DNA of 64,000 nucleotides from Pseudomonas indica NBRC 103045 (GCF_002091635.1 NZ_BDAC01000013.1:1-64000), one strand, 5' to 3'; counted from the stretch's first letter, positions 46,451-56,306 are shown. Numbers and translations: made by a program. Notes: generated by a model not told the origin, from the letters alone.

Positions 46451-48286
46451 ATGAAGAGACTCCTGTATTCCGGCGCCGGGCTGTTGCTGATCGCCCTGGC
46501 CTTCCTCGCCTTCAACATGGTGTCCAGCCTGGCGTTCACCGACGCGCGGCTGGACCTGACCGAGCAGAAGCTCTATACCATTTCCGACGGCACCCGGCGC
46601 ATCCTCGATGAGCTGGACGAGCCGATCAACCTGTACTTCTTCTACTCCGACAAGACCGCCAAGGACCTAGTGACCCTGCGCAACTACGCCAAGCGCGTGG
46701 AAGAGATGCTCAAGGCCTACGAGCGTGCCGCCGACGGCAAGATCAAACTGCATATCGTCGATCCCGAGCCGTTCTCGGAAGACGAAGACAAGGCGGCGGA
46801 GTTCGGTCTGCAGGCGGTACCGCTGAACCAGGGCGGCGAGCAGGTCTACTTCGGCCTGGCCGGGACCAACAGCCTGGACGGCGTGCAGATCATTCCGTTC
46901 TTCCCGATGGACCAGGAAGAGTTCCTCGAATACGAGATCAGCCGCCTGGTGCAGAGCCTGGCCAAGCCCGACCGGCCGGTGGTGGGCGTGTTGTCTGGCC
47001 TGCAGATGAACGGTGGCTTCGACATGATGAGCCGTCAGCCGACACCGCCGTGGATGCTGATGGAAGAAGTGCGCCAGTTGTTCAAGATCGAGAGCCTGAA
47101 AAACGACATCGACCAGATCCCGGAAGACGTTTCCGTGCTGTGGCTGGTGCATCCTAAGCAACTGCCGCAGCAGACCCTCTATGCCATCGACCAGTTCGTC
47201 CTGCGTGGCGGCAAGTTGCTGGTGTTCGTCGACCCGTACAGCGAAGCGGATAACGGCATGGAAATGCCGGGCGAGATGGCCGGCGACAAATCCTCCGATC
47301 TGGAGCCGCTGTTCAAGGCCTGGGGGCTGCGCCTGATGCCCGGCAAGGTGCTCGGCGACGGCTCCTATGCCATGGCCGTGAGCATGGGGCAGGGCCAGCG
47401 TCCGGTGCGCCATGCGGCTTGGCTGAGCCTGCCGCAGAAGGCCCTCGACCAGAATGACGTCAGCACCTCGGGCCTGGAAACTGTCACGGTGGCCACGGCC
47501 GGCATTCTCGAGCCGGTGGAGGGGGCCCAGACCCACTTCACGCCGCTGATCCAGAGTTCCGAATACGCCATGCCGTTCGACGCCCAGCGCTTCGCCATGC
47601 TGAGTAACCCCGAAGAGCTGATCCGCGAGCTGGAGCCCACCGGCGAGCGCTATGCCATCGCGGCGCGTATCAGCGGTCCGGCGAAGAGCGCCTTCCCGGA
47701 CGGCATCGAAGGCCGCAAGGACGGACTCAAGGAAGCGGCCAACATCAACGTGATCGCGGTGGCCGACACCGACCTGCTGACCGATCGCATGTGGGTGCAG
47801 GTGCAGGACTTCTTCGGCCAGCGTATCCCGCAGCCCTGGGCGGACAACGCCGGTTTCGCCATCAACGCGCTGGATAATCTGGCCGGCTCGGACGCATTGA
47901 TCAGCGTGCGTTCCCGTGGCCGTTTCACCCGGCCCTTCACCGTGGTGGAAGCCTTGCAGCGCGACGCCGAGGTCAAGTTCCGCGAGAAGGAACAGGTCCT
48001 ACAACAGCGTCTCGCCGACACCGAACAGAAGCTGGCCGCCCTGCAACGCAGCGACGATCCGGCCAAGGTCCTGGAGCTGACGCCGGAACAGCAGGCCACG
48101 TTGCAGCAGTTCCTCCAGGAAAAGGTTCGTATCCGGAAGGAATTGCGCGAGGTGCGCTATCAGCTGAACGCGGATATCGAAAAGCTGGGCCGCACCCTGA
48201 AGTTCGTCAATATCGCACTGGTGCCCCTCGTGCTGACGCTTGCCGTGTTGGCCCTCTGGGTGTGGCGCCGCCGCCGTCAGGCTTGA
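46451..48286 (+). CDS. GldG-family ABC auxiliary protein
   Basis: This gene encodes 611 aa. There is an N-terminal transmembrane segment, then a large periplasmic region containing TDARLDLTEQKLYTISDGTR and EPINLYFFYSDKT, the GldG/ABC_transp_aux pattern. It has a Gln/Leu-rich coiled coil at about 500-585 and a C-terminal transmembrane helix (FVNIALVPLVLTLAVLALWV). The gene starts two bases after the permease stop. In Flavobacterium, GldAFG supports gliding; no gliding genes are here, so another envelope role is likely. Confidence 0.88.
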   Translation: MKRLLYSGAGLLLIALAFLAFNMVSSLAFTDARLDLTEQKLYTISDGTRRILDELDEPINLYFFYSDKTAKDLVTLRNYAKRVEEMLKAYERAADGKIKLHIVDPEPFSEDEDKAAEFGLQAVPLNQGGEQVYFGLAGTNSLDGVQIIPFFPMDQEEFLEYEISRLVQSLAKPDRPVVGVLSGLQMNGGFDMMSRQPTPPWMLMEEVRQLFKIESLKNDIDQIPEDVSVLWLVHPKQLPQQTLYAIDQFVLRGGKLLVFVDPYSEADNGMEMPGEMAGDKSSDLEPLFKAWGLRLMPGKVLGDGSYAMAVSMGQGQRPVRHAAWLSLPQKALDQNDVSTSGLETVTVATAGILEPVEGAQTHFTPLIQSSEYAMPFDAQRFAMLSNPEELIRELEPTGERYAIAARISGPAKSAFPDGIEGRKDGLKEAANINVIAVADTDLLTDRMWVQVQDFFGQRIPQPWADNAGFAINALDNLAGSDALISVRSRGRFTRPFTVVEALQRDAEVKFREKEQVLQQRLADTEQKLAALQRSDDPAKVLELTPEQQATLQQFLQEKVRIRKELREVRYQLNADIEKLGRTLKFVNIALVPLVLTLAVLALWVWRRRRQA

Positions 48287-48296
48287 GGAGGAATCC

Positions 48297-49283
48297 ATGG
48301 GTCGTAGAAGTCTGTCGTTCCTGGCCTTGCTGGCCGCCGCGCTGCTGATCGCCTTCTTCTGGCTGCAGCGCGAGCCGCAGCCGGTGGCTACCGCCCAGGA
48401 ACCGTTGTTGCCGATGCTGCAGGGCAAGTTCAACGAAGTCAGCGCCATCGAGATACAGCGTCCCGGCCAGCCGCTGGTGCGTCTGGCACGCAAGGACGGC
48501 GTCTGGGTGGTGCCGGCCAAGTCGGACTACCCGGCCGCCGGGCAACCGCTGGCCGAGCTGCTGCGTGCCTTGAGCGAGGCTCGCAAGGTCGAGGCGAAGA
48601 CCCGCAACCCCGAGTTCCACGGTCGCCTCGGTCTGGCTGAGCAGGGCAAGGAGGGCGAGCAGGCCACTCGACTGACGTTGGAGCGCGGTACCGGTGAGCC
48701 GGTGCGCCTGCTGATCGGCAAGGCGGCTCCCCAGGGACGTGGCCAGATGGTGCGTCTGGCCGGGGACCCGCAGGTGTGGCTGGTCAACCAGAGCATCGAG
48801 ATGCCGGCCAACGAGCTGGCCTGGCTCGACCGGCGGGTAACGGTGATCCCCTTTGGCGACATTCGCGAATTCGACCTGCGCCATGCCGGCGAGCAACTGA
48901 CGCTGTTCCGCGAGAGCAAGGACGAGCCCAACCTCAAGGTCCGGCAGATGCCGCAGGGCCAGCGGTTGGCCTACGAGGCGGTCGCCAACGGCATGGTCAT
49001 GCCGCTCTCGCGCCTGGACTTCGCCGAGGCGGCGCCCCTGGCCCAGGTGCAGTTCAAGGGCAAGCCGGAACTGGAGTTCACGCTCGCCACCTTTGCCAGC
49101 GGACGGCTCAAGGGGGCCGTTTATGCACAGGGCGGAGAGCACTGGCTGACACTGCCGGAACGCGAAGGCCTGTCCGAGGCCGAGGTACCCGCGAAGGCGG
49201 ATTGGACCTACCGTCTGGAGCCTTATCAGTACCAGGCGATGGCGAAGAAGTTGAAGGATTTGTTACCCGAAAAGACCCCTTGA
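48297..49283 (+). CDS. DUF4340 protein of the Gld-type ABC operon
   Basis: This gene encodes 328 aa. One N-terminal membrane anchor (SLSFLALLAAALLIAFFWL) precedes a periplasmic beta-rich domain with FNEVSAIEIQRPGQPLVRL and DGVWVVPAKSDYPA, characteristic of DUF4340. It is the last gene of the four-gene set, ten bases after the GldG-like gene, with GAGGAG ahead of ATG 48297. Function is unknown; co-occurrence with GldG is common. Confidence 0.87.
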   Translation: MGRRSLSFLALLAAALLIAFFWLQREPQPVATAQEPLLPMLQGKFNEVSAIEIQRPGQPLVRLARKDGVWVVPAKSDYPAAGQPLAELLRALSEARKVEAKTRNPEFHGRLGLAEQGKEGEQATRLTLERGTGEPVRLLIGKAAPQGRGQMVRLAGDPQVWLVNQSIEMPANELAWLDRRVTVIPFGDIREFDLRHAGEQLTLFRESKDEPNLKVRQMPQGQRLAYEAVANGMVMPLSRLDFAEAAPLAQVQFKGKPELEFTLATFASGRLKGAVYAQGGEHWLTLPEREGLSEAEVPAKADWTYRLEPYQYQAMAKKLKDLLPEKTP

Positions 49284-49357
49284 AATGCGTGGAAGCCCCG
49301 TGCCACGGGGCTTCCGGCTGTCCGGAAAAAATTGCTTTTCACTCGCAGGTCTTGCTT

Positions 49358-49516
49358 TATACTTCGGTGGCGGTCGATTTAAGAACGCGATTCGAATACC
49401 CGCTCCATGCTCTCTTCGGCCGGGGTTGGATATAACAAGAAGAACGTTTTTGCCGAACCGTCGAGGTCCTCAACTCTGGGGGCAATCAAAAAAATTGCGA
49501 GTTGGAGAATGTGGTA
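49358..49516 (+). promoter_or_regulatory. Probable promoter and long leader of the cold-shock gene
   Basis: TATACT at 49358-49363 fits a -10 box, with a weak TTTTCA -35 at 49336-49341. The start codon is about 150 bases further on. Long structured leaders are usual for cold-shock mRNAs. No clear cold-box sequence was identified. Confidence 0.45.
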
Positions 49517-49726
49517 ATGGCTGATCGTGAGGTCGGAACCGTCAAGTGGTTCAATGATGCCAAAGGCTATGGATTCATTCAGCGCGAAAGCGGCCCGGAC
49601 GTGTTCGTTCACTACCGCGCCATCCGTGGCGAAGGTCACCGCTCCCTGGTCGAAGGCCAGAAGGTCGAGTTCTCGGTGATCCAAGGTCAGAAAGGCCTGC
49701 AGGCGGAAGACGTCGCCAGAATGTGA
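49517..49726 (+). CDS. Cold-shock domain protein
   Basis: This is a 69 aa single cold-shock domain that binds single-stranded nucleic acid. [19 protein letters not shown] carries RNP1 (KGYGFI) and DVFVHYRAI carries RNP2. The start ATG 49517 begins MADREVG; an in-frame ATG 15 bases earlier lacks a better site. A terminator follows at once. Confidence 0.95.
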   Translation: MADREVGTVKWFNDAKGYGFIQRESGPDVFVHYRAIRGEGHRSLVEGQKVEFSVIQGQKGLQAEDVARM

Positions 49727-49735
49727 GACCTCAAC

Positions 49736-49767
49736 AAAAGGCCCATCCTACGATGGGCCTTTTGTTT
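49736..49767 (+). terminator. Terminator after the cold-shock gene
   Basis: AAAAGGCCCATC (49736-49747), loop CTAC, GATGGGCCTTTT (49752-49763), then T-rich sequence. The 12-base stem is perfect and could work both ways. Confidence 0.93.
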
Positions 49768-49888
49768 TTACAGGCATTGCCCGGTGCTTCGTTATGCGAA
49801 GCATATCGTCCAGCTCGTGCCTGTTTCCCGTGACGCCGGACCGTTCGGTACCGGTCGCAGGGTTCGTGAAGGCTTTTCAGCGTACCGT

Positions 49889-50257
49889 TCAGGTGCGCCA
49901 GATGATCTCTTTCTCGCCGTCGGCATTGACGCTTAGCCAGCGGTCGGCCTGCTCTTCGCCTTCTTCTTCGTTCCAGCCGCCCGGTGCGCAGCGGATTTCC
50001 ACGCCCAGCGTGGCGAAGGCCGCTTTCGCGCAGGCCAGGTCATCCGCCCAGGGCGTGGCGTCGCTTTCCAAATAGAGGCTGTGCCACTTGCCCACGGCGT
50101 TGGGCAGCCAGGTCACCGGAATGCCATCGGCCTCGCATTTGAACGTCTGCCCCTTGCGCTGCCACGGCGTGCAGGGGCCGAGCGCTTCGCTCAGCCAGCG
50201 AGTGACGTCTTCTTGATCGGCATCCTTCAGGTAGATCTCGATATCCGGTTGACGCAT
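49889..50257 (-). CDS. Conserved hypothetical protein
   Basis: This is a 122 aa acidic soluble protein with no signal peptide. The N-terminal PDIEIYLKDADQEDVTRWLS and the Trp-rich middle suggest a small alpha/beta fold. I recognise no domain. It sits downstream of rlmA on the same strand, 41 bases away, the position of a conserved hypothetical gene next to rlmA in P. aeruginosa. Confidence 0.75.
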   Translation of the reverse strand: MRQPDIEIYLKDADQEDVTRWLSEALGPCTPWQRKGQTFKCEADGIPVTWLPNAVGKWHSLYLESDATPWADDLACAKAAFATLGVEIRCAPGGWNEEEGEEQADRWLSVNADGEKEIIWRT

Positions 50258-50298
50258 GCGGGTTTCCTGGTGGGCTGTGGGTTCTGGCAGGCGTGGGC

Positions 50299-51105
50299 TC
50301 AGGCCAGTCGTTCGATCCAATCGTAGCGTATGGACACCCGTACCTCGAACGGCTCGGCGATCACCGCGGCGCGACGCTCGGCGCTGGCGCGCCAACCGTG
50401 GGGCGTCATGGCCAGGAGGTCGGCACGTACGTCCGGGGTGTCGAGCGCCAGCACAAAGTCGAGTGTCTCGCTGTGGGCCAGCCGCATGCCGTCGGGAATC
50501 TGCGACAGGTGTTTGGTGTCGTCGTAGTCGCGGACCTCGTCGTACAGGCGGGCGCGCAGCTCGAGCAGATGCTCGCCGGTCGGGCCCATGCGCAGCAGGC
50601 CGCCGCCCGGTGCCAGCAGGCGCCGGGCCTCCTGCCAGTCCAGCGGGCTGAACACGCTGGCGATCAGGTCGCAACTGGCGTCGGCCAGCGGAACGCGGGC
50701 CATGCTCGCCACCAGCCAGGAAAGTTGCGGTACCCGGCGACAGGCGCGTTTCACCGCCTCGCGGGAGATATCCAACGCGTAGCCTTCGGCCTCCGGCAGC
50801 GCCTGGGCGATTTGCGCGGTGTAGTAGCCTTCGCCGCAGCCGATATCCAGCCAGCGCCGCGGTGCGCGCTCGGCGGCCAGTTCGGTGAGGCGCGCCGCCA
50901 GCGGCGCGTAGTGCCCGCCGTCGAGGAAACGGCGCCGGGCTTCGACCATGGTGCTGTTGTCGCCCGGATCACGGCTTTTCTTGTGCTGCACCGGCAGCAG
51001 ATTCAGATAACCCTGGCGGGCACGGTCGAAACGGTGGCCGGCCGGGCAGGCCACGCCGTTTTCGACCGGGCTCAGCGGCGCTTGGCAGAGAGGGCAGATG
51101 AGCAT
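50299..51105 (-). CDS. rlmA: 23S rRNA (guanine-745-N1)-methyltransferase RlmA
   Basis: This is a 268 aa SAM methyltransferase. An N-terminal zinc ribbon (CPLC, then CPAGHRF) recognises the rRNA hairpin. The SAM motif is WLDIGCGEGYYTAQIAQALP, followed by VFSPLDWQEARRLLAPGGGL. The start is ATG 51105, or GTG 51111 overlapping the dapE stop (GTGA). It is translated together with dapE. Confidence 0.92.
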   Translation of the reverse strand: MLICPLCQAPLSPVENGVACPAGHRFDRARQGYLNLLPVQHKKSRDPGDNSTMVEARRRFLDGGHYAPLAARLTELAAERAPRRWLDIGCGEGYYTAQIAQALPEAEGYALDISREAVKRACRRVPQLSWLVASMARVPLADASCDLIASVFSPLDWQEARRLLAPGGGLLRMGPTGEHLLELRARLYDEVRDYDDTKHLSQIPDGMRLAHSETLDFVLALDTPDVRADLLAMTPHGWRASAERRAAVIAEPFEVRVSIRYDWIERLA

Positions 51106-51107
51106 GT

Positions 51108-52259
51108 TCACGCCAGCAGCTTGACCAGGGTCTGGTAGTAGATTTCGGTCAGCAGGTCGAGGTCGCTGGCCAGGACGCGTTCGTTGATCTGGTGGATGGT
51201 GGCATTGACCGGGCCGAGTTCGACCACCTGGGTGCCCATGGTGGCGATGAAACGTCCGTCCGAGGTGCCGCCACTGGTGGAAGGGGTGGTGTCGCGGCCG
51301 GTGACGTCCTTGATGCTGGCGGCCACCGCATCGAGCAGCGCACCCGGCTCGGTGAGGAAGGGCAGGCCGGACAGCGCCCATTCCACGTGCCAGTCCAGGC
51401 CGTGCTTGTCGAGAATGGCGGCAACGCGATGTTGCAGGCCCTCTACCGTGGATTCGGTGGAAAAGCGGAAGTTGAACATCGCGTGGAGTTCGCCGGGAAT
51501 CACGTTGCTGGCACCGGTTCCGGACTGGATATTGGAAATCTGGAAGCTGGTCGGCGGGAAGAAGGCGTTGCCGTCGTCCCAGTGCTCGGCAGCGAGCTCG
51601 GCCAGCGCCGGCGCCGCGAGATGGATCGGGTTCTTCGCCAGGTGCGGATAGGCCACGTGACCCTGGACGCCGCGAATGGTCAGCTTGGCGCCCAGCGAGC
51701 CGCGCCGGCCGTTCTTCACCACATCGCCGACCAGGGAGGTACTGGAGGGTTCGCCGACGATGCACCAGTCCAGGCGCTCGCCGCGTGCGGCCAGACGCTC
51801 GACCACGGCCTTGGTGCCGTGTTGGGCCGGGCCTTCCTCGTCGCTGGTGATGAGGAAGGCGATGGCGCCGTTGTGCTGCGGGTGATCGGCGACGAAGCGC
51901 TCCACCGCCACGATCATTGCCGCCAGGCTGCCTTTCATGTCCGCCGCGCCGCGTCCGCAGAGCATGCCCTGCTCATCGATCAGGGCTTCGAATGGCTGGT
52001 GCTGCCAGGCCTGCAGGGGGCCGGTCGGTACCACGTCGGTGTGGCCGGCGAAGCACAGCACCGGGCCGTCGCCTCCGCGCTTGGCCCAGAAGTTCTCCAC
52101 CTCTTCGATGCGCATCCGTTCGGTCGTGAAACCGACGGCGGCCAGCCGGCGCATCATCAGGTCCTGGCAGCCTTCGTCCACCGGTGTGACCGATGGGCGG
52201 CGAATCAGCTCGCAGGCCAGTTCCAGGGTAGGCGACAGGGCGGGGGAGGGGGCGGTCAT
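51108..52259 (-). CDS. dapE: Succinyl-diaminopimelate desuccinylase
   Basis: DapE is a 383 aa di-zinc enzyme that releases succinate and LL-diaminopimelate for lysine and cell wall synthesis. The zinc ligands lie in [15 protein letters not shown] (His), [14 protein letters not shown] (Asp) and [12 protein letters not shown] (Glu), as in M20 peptidases. dapD of the same pathway lies 7 kb away in this window. Confidence 0.96.
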   Translation of the reverse strand: MTAPSPALSPTLELACELIRRPSVTPVDEGCQDLMMRRLAAVGFTTERMRIEEVENFWAKRGGDGPVLCFAGHTDVVPTGPLQAWQHQPFEALIDEQGMLCGRGAADMKGSLAAMIVAVERFVADHPQHNGAIAFLITSDEEGPAQHGTKAVVERLAARGERLDWCIVGEPSSTSLVGDVVKNGRRGSLGAKLTIRGVQGHVAYPHLAKNPIHLAAPALAELAAEHWDDGNAFFPPTSFQISNIQSGTGASNVIPGELHAMFNFRFSTESTVEGLQHRVAAILDKHGLDWHVEWALSGLPFLTEPGALLDAVAASIKDVTGRDTTPSTSGGTSDGRFIATMGTQVVELGPVNATIHQINERVLASDLDLLTEIYYQTLVKLLA

Positions 52260-52373
52260 GGCGCGACTCCAGCAAGGCGAGGGGCGTGGAAAAGGCGCAC
52301 ATCTTAAAGCAAAACGATTACCGGGCGGTGGCGAGCGCCGCTGCTTTTCGGCAGCGGCGCCCGGCCGGTTCGG

Positions 52374-54962
52374 TCAGGCGATGGCGGGCTCGACGGCTTC
52401 CTGCGGCTTCGGCACCGAAGACAGCAGGGCCATGATCAGCGCGGCCAGGTAAGGCAGGGACTGCATCAGCAGCACGGCGACCCAGAAAATCACGTCCGGG
52501 CTGGGGAAGCCCTGGACGACGGCGATGCCGGCGGCGGCGCCCCACAGCAGCAGCATGACGAAGACCTCTTCGCGGGCTTCGCCCAGCGCGATCAGCAGGC
52601 CGCTGTTGGTTTTCATCTTCGGCGTACGGAAGAACGGGATGCTGCTGGTGAAGAAACCGTACAGGACCGCCTTGGCGATAGTATGCGACAGCGCCAGGCC
52701 GGCCACCGCAGCGTAGAAGGCGTCCCTCAGGTTGACGCCGACTTGGCGCTGGTAGAGGAACAGGATCTTGCCCAGTTTGAAGAAGAACAGCGCCAGCGGC
52801 GGAATGGCGAAGATCAGCAATGGCGGGTCGACCCGCTGCGGCACGATGATCATCGCGGCCGACCAGAGCAGCGCACCGATGGTGAAGAAGATGTTCAGAC
52901 CGTCGGCGATCCACGGCAGCCAGCCGGCGACGAAGTGGTAGCGCTGGCCGCGGGTCAGGGCGGTGTCCTTGCCGAACAGCAAGCTGCGGGCGTGCCGCTT
53001 CATGATCTGAATGGCGCCGTAGGCCCAGCGGAAGCGCTGCTTCTTGAAGTCGATGAAGGTGTCGGGCATCAGTCCTTTGCCGTAGCTGTCCTCGAAATAG
53101 GCAGCGGACAGGCCCTTCTGGAACACCCGCAGGCCCAGTTCGGCGTCTTCGGTGATGCACCAGCCGGCCCATTTCAGCTCGTCGAGAACCGATTTGCGGG
53201 TCATGGTCATGGTGCCGTGCTGGATGATCGCATCGCGGTCGTTGCGGGTCACCATGCCGATGTGGAAGAAGCCCTTGTACTCGGCGTAGCAGAGCTTCTT
53301 GAACAGCGAGTCCTTGTCGTCGCGGTAGTCCTGCGGCGACTGCACCACGGCGATCTTCGGGTCGGCGAAGTGCGGCACCATGTGCTTCAGCCAATTCGGG
53401 CTGACGCAATAGTCGGAGTCGATCACCGCGACCACTTCGGCATCCGGAGCGGTGCGCTCCAGGGCGTAGTTCAGGGCGCCGCCCTTGAACCCGGCGAGCG
53501 GTGCGACATGGAAGAAGCGGAAGCGCGGGCCGAGGGTCTCGCAGTAGGCCTGCACCGGCTCCCAGACGGCCGGGTCCTTGGTGTTGTTGTCGATCACCAG
53601 GACTTCGTAGTCCGGGTAATCGAGGCGGGCCAGGGCGTCGAGGGTTTCTTTCACCATTTCCGGCGGTTCGTTGTAGCACGGCACGTGGACCGAGACCTTG
53701 GGCCGGTAGGCGTTCTCGGCGGTGACCGGTGGGAAGGGCCGGCGGCGCTTGCTGGTCCAGACGGCCTCGGCCAGTTCGTGGGCCTCGGTGAGGAGGACGA
53801 TGACCACGCCCAGCGCGCCCATGGCCAGCAGGCAGCCGACGGTGAGGCTGAACCAGGTGCTGTACTGCTGGCTGTAGTCATAGCCGATCCAGACCAGGAT
53901 CGAGCCCGCCGCGAAGGACACGAAGGTGAGGAAGGTCCGGCCGCGCTGGCGCAGCGAGCTGCCGTCGATCAGCAGCAGGGCCAGGGCCAGCAGGGCGAGC
54001 ACCACCGAGGCGATCACCAGGATTCGCCACTGCGGGATTTCCACCACCGGGCCTTCGAAATTGAACTTGGGCTGGCGTTCGGCGTTGTACACGCCCCAGT
54101 AGGCGCCCACCGAGCCTTCGTCGCTGACTTTCCACGGCTGGTCGAAGGCTTCGACGACGAAATAGTTGTAGCCCTTGCTGTTCAACGTGTTGAGCAGGGT
54201 ACGCAGGTAGATCGCCTGGTCCGCCTGGGAGGCCTCGGCGCCGCCGCGCATGCGCCCGTTGCTCGGCCAGCCGACTTCGGAGAGCAGCAGCGGCTTCTTC
54301 GGGAAGGTCTGCTTGAGGTCGCGGGCGCGGTCCAGGACGAACTGGGTGGAGTCCTCCATCGGGATGAATTCCCAGTACGGGAGGATGTGCGCGGCGATCA
54401 GATCGACGTGCTGGGCCAGTTCGGGGTACTGCTGCCAGATGTGCCACTGCTCGGAGGTGGTGACCGGCACCTTGACTGCGGCGCGGACACGGTCGAGGTA
54501 TTCGATGAGCTTCTTGCGGCTGATCTCGCGGCGGAACAGCGCTTCGTTGCCCACCACCACCCGGACCACGCTGCGCGAGGCATTGGCCAGTTCGATGGCC
54601 TTGGCGATCTCGCGCTCGTTGCGTTCCTCGTCGGGGCTGATCCACACGCCGAGGGTCACGCGCAGGCCGAACTCCTCGGCGAGGCGCGGGATGTCGGCGA
54701 GGGAGTTTTCCACCGAATAGGTGCGGATGTTGTCGGTCTGCTTGCTCAGCAGCTCGAGGTCCGCACGGATCTGTTCGTCGTTGGGGTAACGGTTGTCCTG
54801 GGGATTCTGATCCAGGTGGAACGGCGAGAAGGAGTAGCCGGAAATCTGCTCCGGCCAATCCGGGGCGTTGACCGGACGATTGTACAAGGCCCAGAAGCCG
54901 GTGAACAACGCGGCGACCGCCACGACTATCACCAAGTTGATTCCAAATTTGCGCGATGACAT
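52374..54962 (-). CDS. ndvB: Glucan synthase NdvB (GH17 domain plus GT2 glycosyltransferase)
   Basis: This is an 862 aa membrane protein. A leading helix (about 8-28) anchors a periplasmic GH17-like domain (about 40-310), with acid/base Glu in VVVGNEALFR and nucleophile Glu in PLLLSEVGWPSNG. Two or three TM helices precede the cytosolic GT2 domain with VSVHVPCYNEPPEM, the DSD motif in VIDSDYCVSPNW, WCITEDAELGLRVF and KKQRFRWAYG. C-terminal TM helices follow. This matches P. aeruginosa NdvB, which makes cyclic beta-(1,3)-glucans tied to biofilm antibiotic tolerance. It lies upstream of dapE as in P. aeruginosa. Confidence 0.93.
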   Translation of the reverse strand: MSSRKFGINLVIVVAVAALFTGFWALYNRPVNAPDWPEQISGYSFSPFHLDQNPQDNRYPNDEQIRADLELLSKQTDNIRTYSVENSLADIPRLAEEFGLRVTLGVWISPDEERNEREIAKAIELANASRSVVRVVVGNEALFRREISRKKLIEYLDRVRAAVKVPVTTSEQWHIWQQYPELAQHVDLIAAHILPYWEFIPMEDSTQFVLDRARDLKQTFPKKPLLLSEVGWPSNGRMRGGAEASQADQAIYLRTLLNTLNSKGYNYFVVEAFDQPWKVSDEGSVGAYWGVYNAERQPKFNFEGPVVEIPQWRILVIASVVLALLALALLLIDGSSLRQRGRTFLTFVSFAAGSILVWIGYDYSQQYSTWFSLTVGCLLAMGALGVVIVLLTEAHELAEAVWTSKRRRPFPPVTAENAYRPKVSVHVPCYNEPPEMVKETLDALARLDYPDYEVLVIDNNTKDPAVWEPVQAYCETLGPRFRFFHVAPLAGFKGGALNYALERTAPDAEVVAVIDSDYCVSPNWLKHMVPHFADPKIAVVQSPQDYRDDKDSLFKKLCYAEYKGFFHIGMVTRNDRDAIIQHGTMTMTRKSVLDELKWAGWCITEDAELGLRVFQKGLSAAYFEDSYGKGLMPDTFIDFKKQRFRWAYGAIQIMKRHARSLLFGKDTALTRGQRYHFVAGWLPWIADGLNIFFTIGALLWSAAMIIVPQRVDPPLLIFAIPPLALFFFKLGKILFLYQRQVGVNLRDAFYAAVAGLALSHTIAKAVLYGFFTSSIPFFRTPKMKTNSGLLIALGEAREEVFVMLLLWGAAAGIAVVQGFPSPDVIFWVAVLLMQSLPYLAALIMALLSSVPKPQEAVEPAIA

Positions 54963-55154
54963 AGAGGTTTTTCGTGTTCCAAAGGGCGGAACGAAGGAGG
55001 GGGGGAAGCAGGCGAACGCTGCTGGCGCGCATCCTACTACCGCGCCCAGTACCTGTATAGGTGCCTTCGTTTCGGCCGTCGCGATGTGCCGACGACCTCC
55101 CAGGTTGGTCCACCGAAGCGCGGGGAAGTTCGCTGGAAGTCCCCGAAATGCGAA

Positions 55155-56306
55155 CTACAGCGCCCGCAGGAGAATCCGCTCGCTGGTCGCCAGATCGATA
55201 TCGTGACGTTCGCCCAAGGCGACCATCCGATGTCGCTCCAGTTGCGCCAGCACCTGCGGGATCACCTCGGCATCGAGACCGTGCTCGGACAGCCGGGTCG
55301 GTATCCCCATGCGCTGGAAGAATTCGCGGGTGGCGTCGATTGCCGCCTCGATGCGAGCGTCTTCGTCGCTGCTGTGGATATGCCAGACCCGCTCGGCGTA
55401 CTGCAGCAGCTTGGCGTGCTTGGCCTCGCGCCGCTCGGTGAGCAGCGCCGGCAGGACGACGGCCAGGGTCTGGGCGTGGTCCAGGTGATAGAGCGCGGTC
55501 AATTCGTGGCCGATCATGTGGGTCGCCCAGTCCTGCGGTACGCCGCAACCGAGCAGGCCATTCAGCGCCTGGGTGGCGCACCACATGAGATTGGCGCGGA
55601 CCTTGTAGTCCTGCGGGTTCGCCAAGGCCTTGGGGCCTTCCTCGATCAGCGTCTGCAGCAGCCCTTCGGCATAGCGGTCCTGCAGCGGGGCGTCGGCCGG
55701 ATAGGTCAGGTACTGCTCGACGGTGTGGACGAAGGCATCCACCACGCCATTGCCGATCTGCCGGGGCGGCAGGCTGAAGGTGGTGCGTGGGTCGAGGATG
55801 GCGAAGCGCGGGTAGAGCAGCGAACTGGAGATCGACAGCTTCTCCTGCCGCGCCACATGGGTGATCACCCCGTGCGGGTTGCTTTCCGAGCCGGTGGCCG
55901 CGAGGGTCAGGACGCAGCCCAGCGGCATGGCTGCCTGGACCCGGGTGCCGGTGAGCAGGTCGAGCGGGTCGCCGTCATAGCGGAGCGCGGCGGCGACGAA
56001 CTTGCTGCCGTCGATCACCGAGCCGCCACCGACCGCCAGGATGAAGTCGCAGCCTTCCTCCCGGCCTTGTTCGATGGCACGCACCAGCGTGTCGAACTGC
56101 GGGTTGGGCTCGATGCCGCCGAAGCGCGACAGGCTGTAGCCGGGCAGGGCCGCTTCCACCTGCTCCCAGACGCCGTTGTGGAAGATGCTGCCGCCGCCGT
56201 GGATGACCAGCACCCGGCTGCCGGCGGGAATTTCCCTGGCCAGCTTGGCGATCTGGCCTTCGCCGAAATGAATGCGGGTCGGGTTATAGAAAGTGAAGTT
56301 GCGCAT
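55155..56306 (-). CDS. Iron-containing alcohol dehydrogenase (YqhD-like)
   Basis: This is a 383 aa group III alcohol dehydrogenase. FILAVGGGSVIDGSKFVA is the nucleotide loop. Metal ligands are in NGVVDAFVHTVEQY (Asp and His) and MIGHELTALYHLDHAQTLAV (two His). Length and motifs fit E. coli YqhD, an NADPH-dependent aldehyde reductase with broad range, so detoxification of aldehydes is a fair guess. It is divergent from tcdA. Confidence 0.9.
   Translation of the reverse strand: MRNFTFYNPTRIHFGEGQIAKLAREIPAGSRVLVIHGGGSIFHNGVWEQVEAALPGYSLSRFGGIEPNPQFDTLVRAIEQGREEGCDFILAVGGGSVIDGSKFVAAALRYDGDPLDLLTGTRVQAAMPLGCVLTLAATGSESNPHGVITHVARQEKLSISSSLLYPRFAILDPRTTFSLPPRQIGNGVVDAFVHTVEQYLTYPADAPLQDRYAEGLLQTLIEEGPKALANPQDYKVRANLMWCATQALNGLLGCGVPQDWATHMIGHELTALYHLDHAQTLAVVLPALLTERREAKHAKLLQYAERVWHIHSSDEDARIEAAIDATREFFQRMGIPTRLSEHGLDAEVIPQVLAQLERHRMVALGERHDIDLATSERILLRAL

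Noticed and set aside
52683-54959. 758-codon open frame on the plus strand
   Set aside because: It is antisense to ndvB and has shadow-frame composition.
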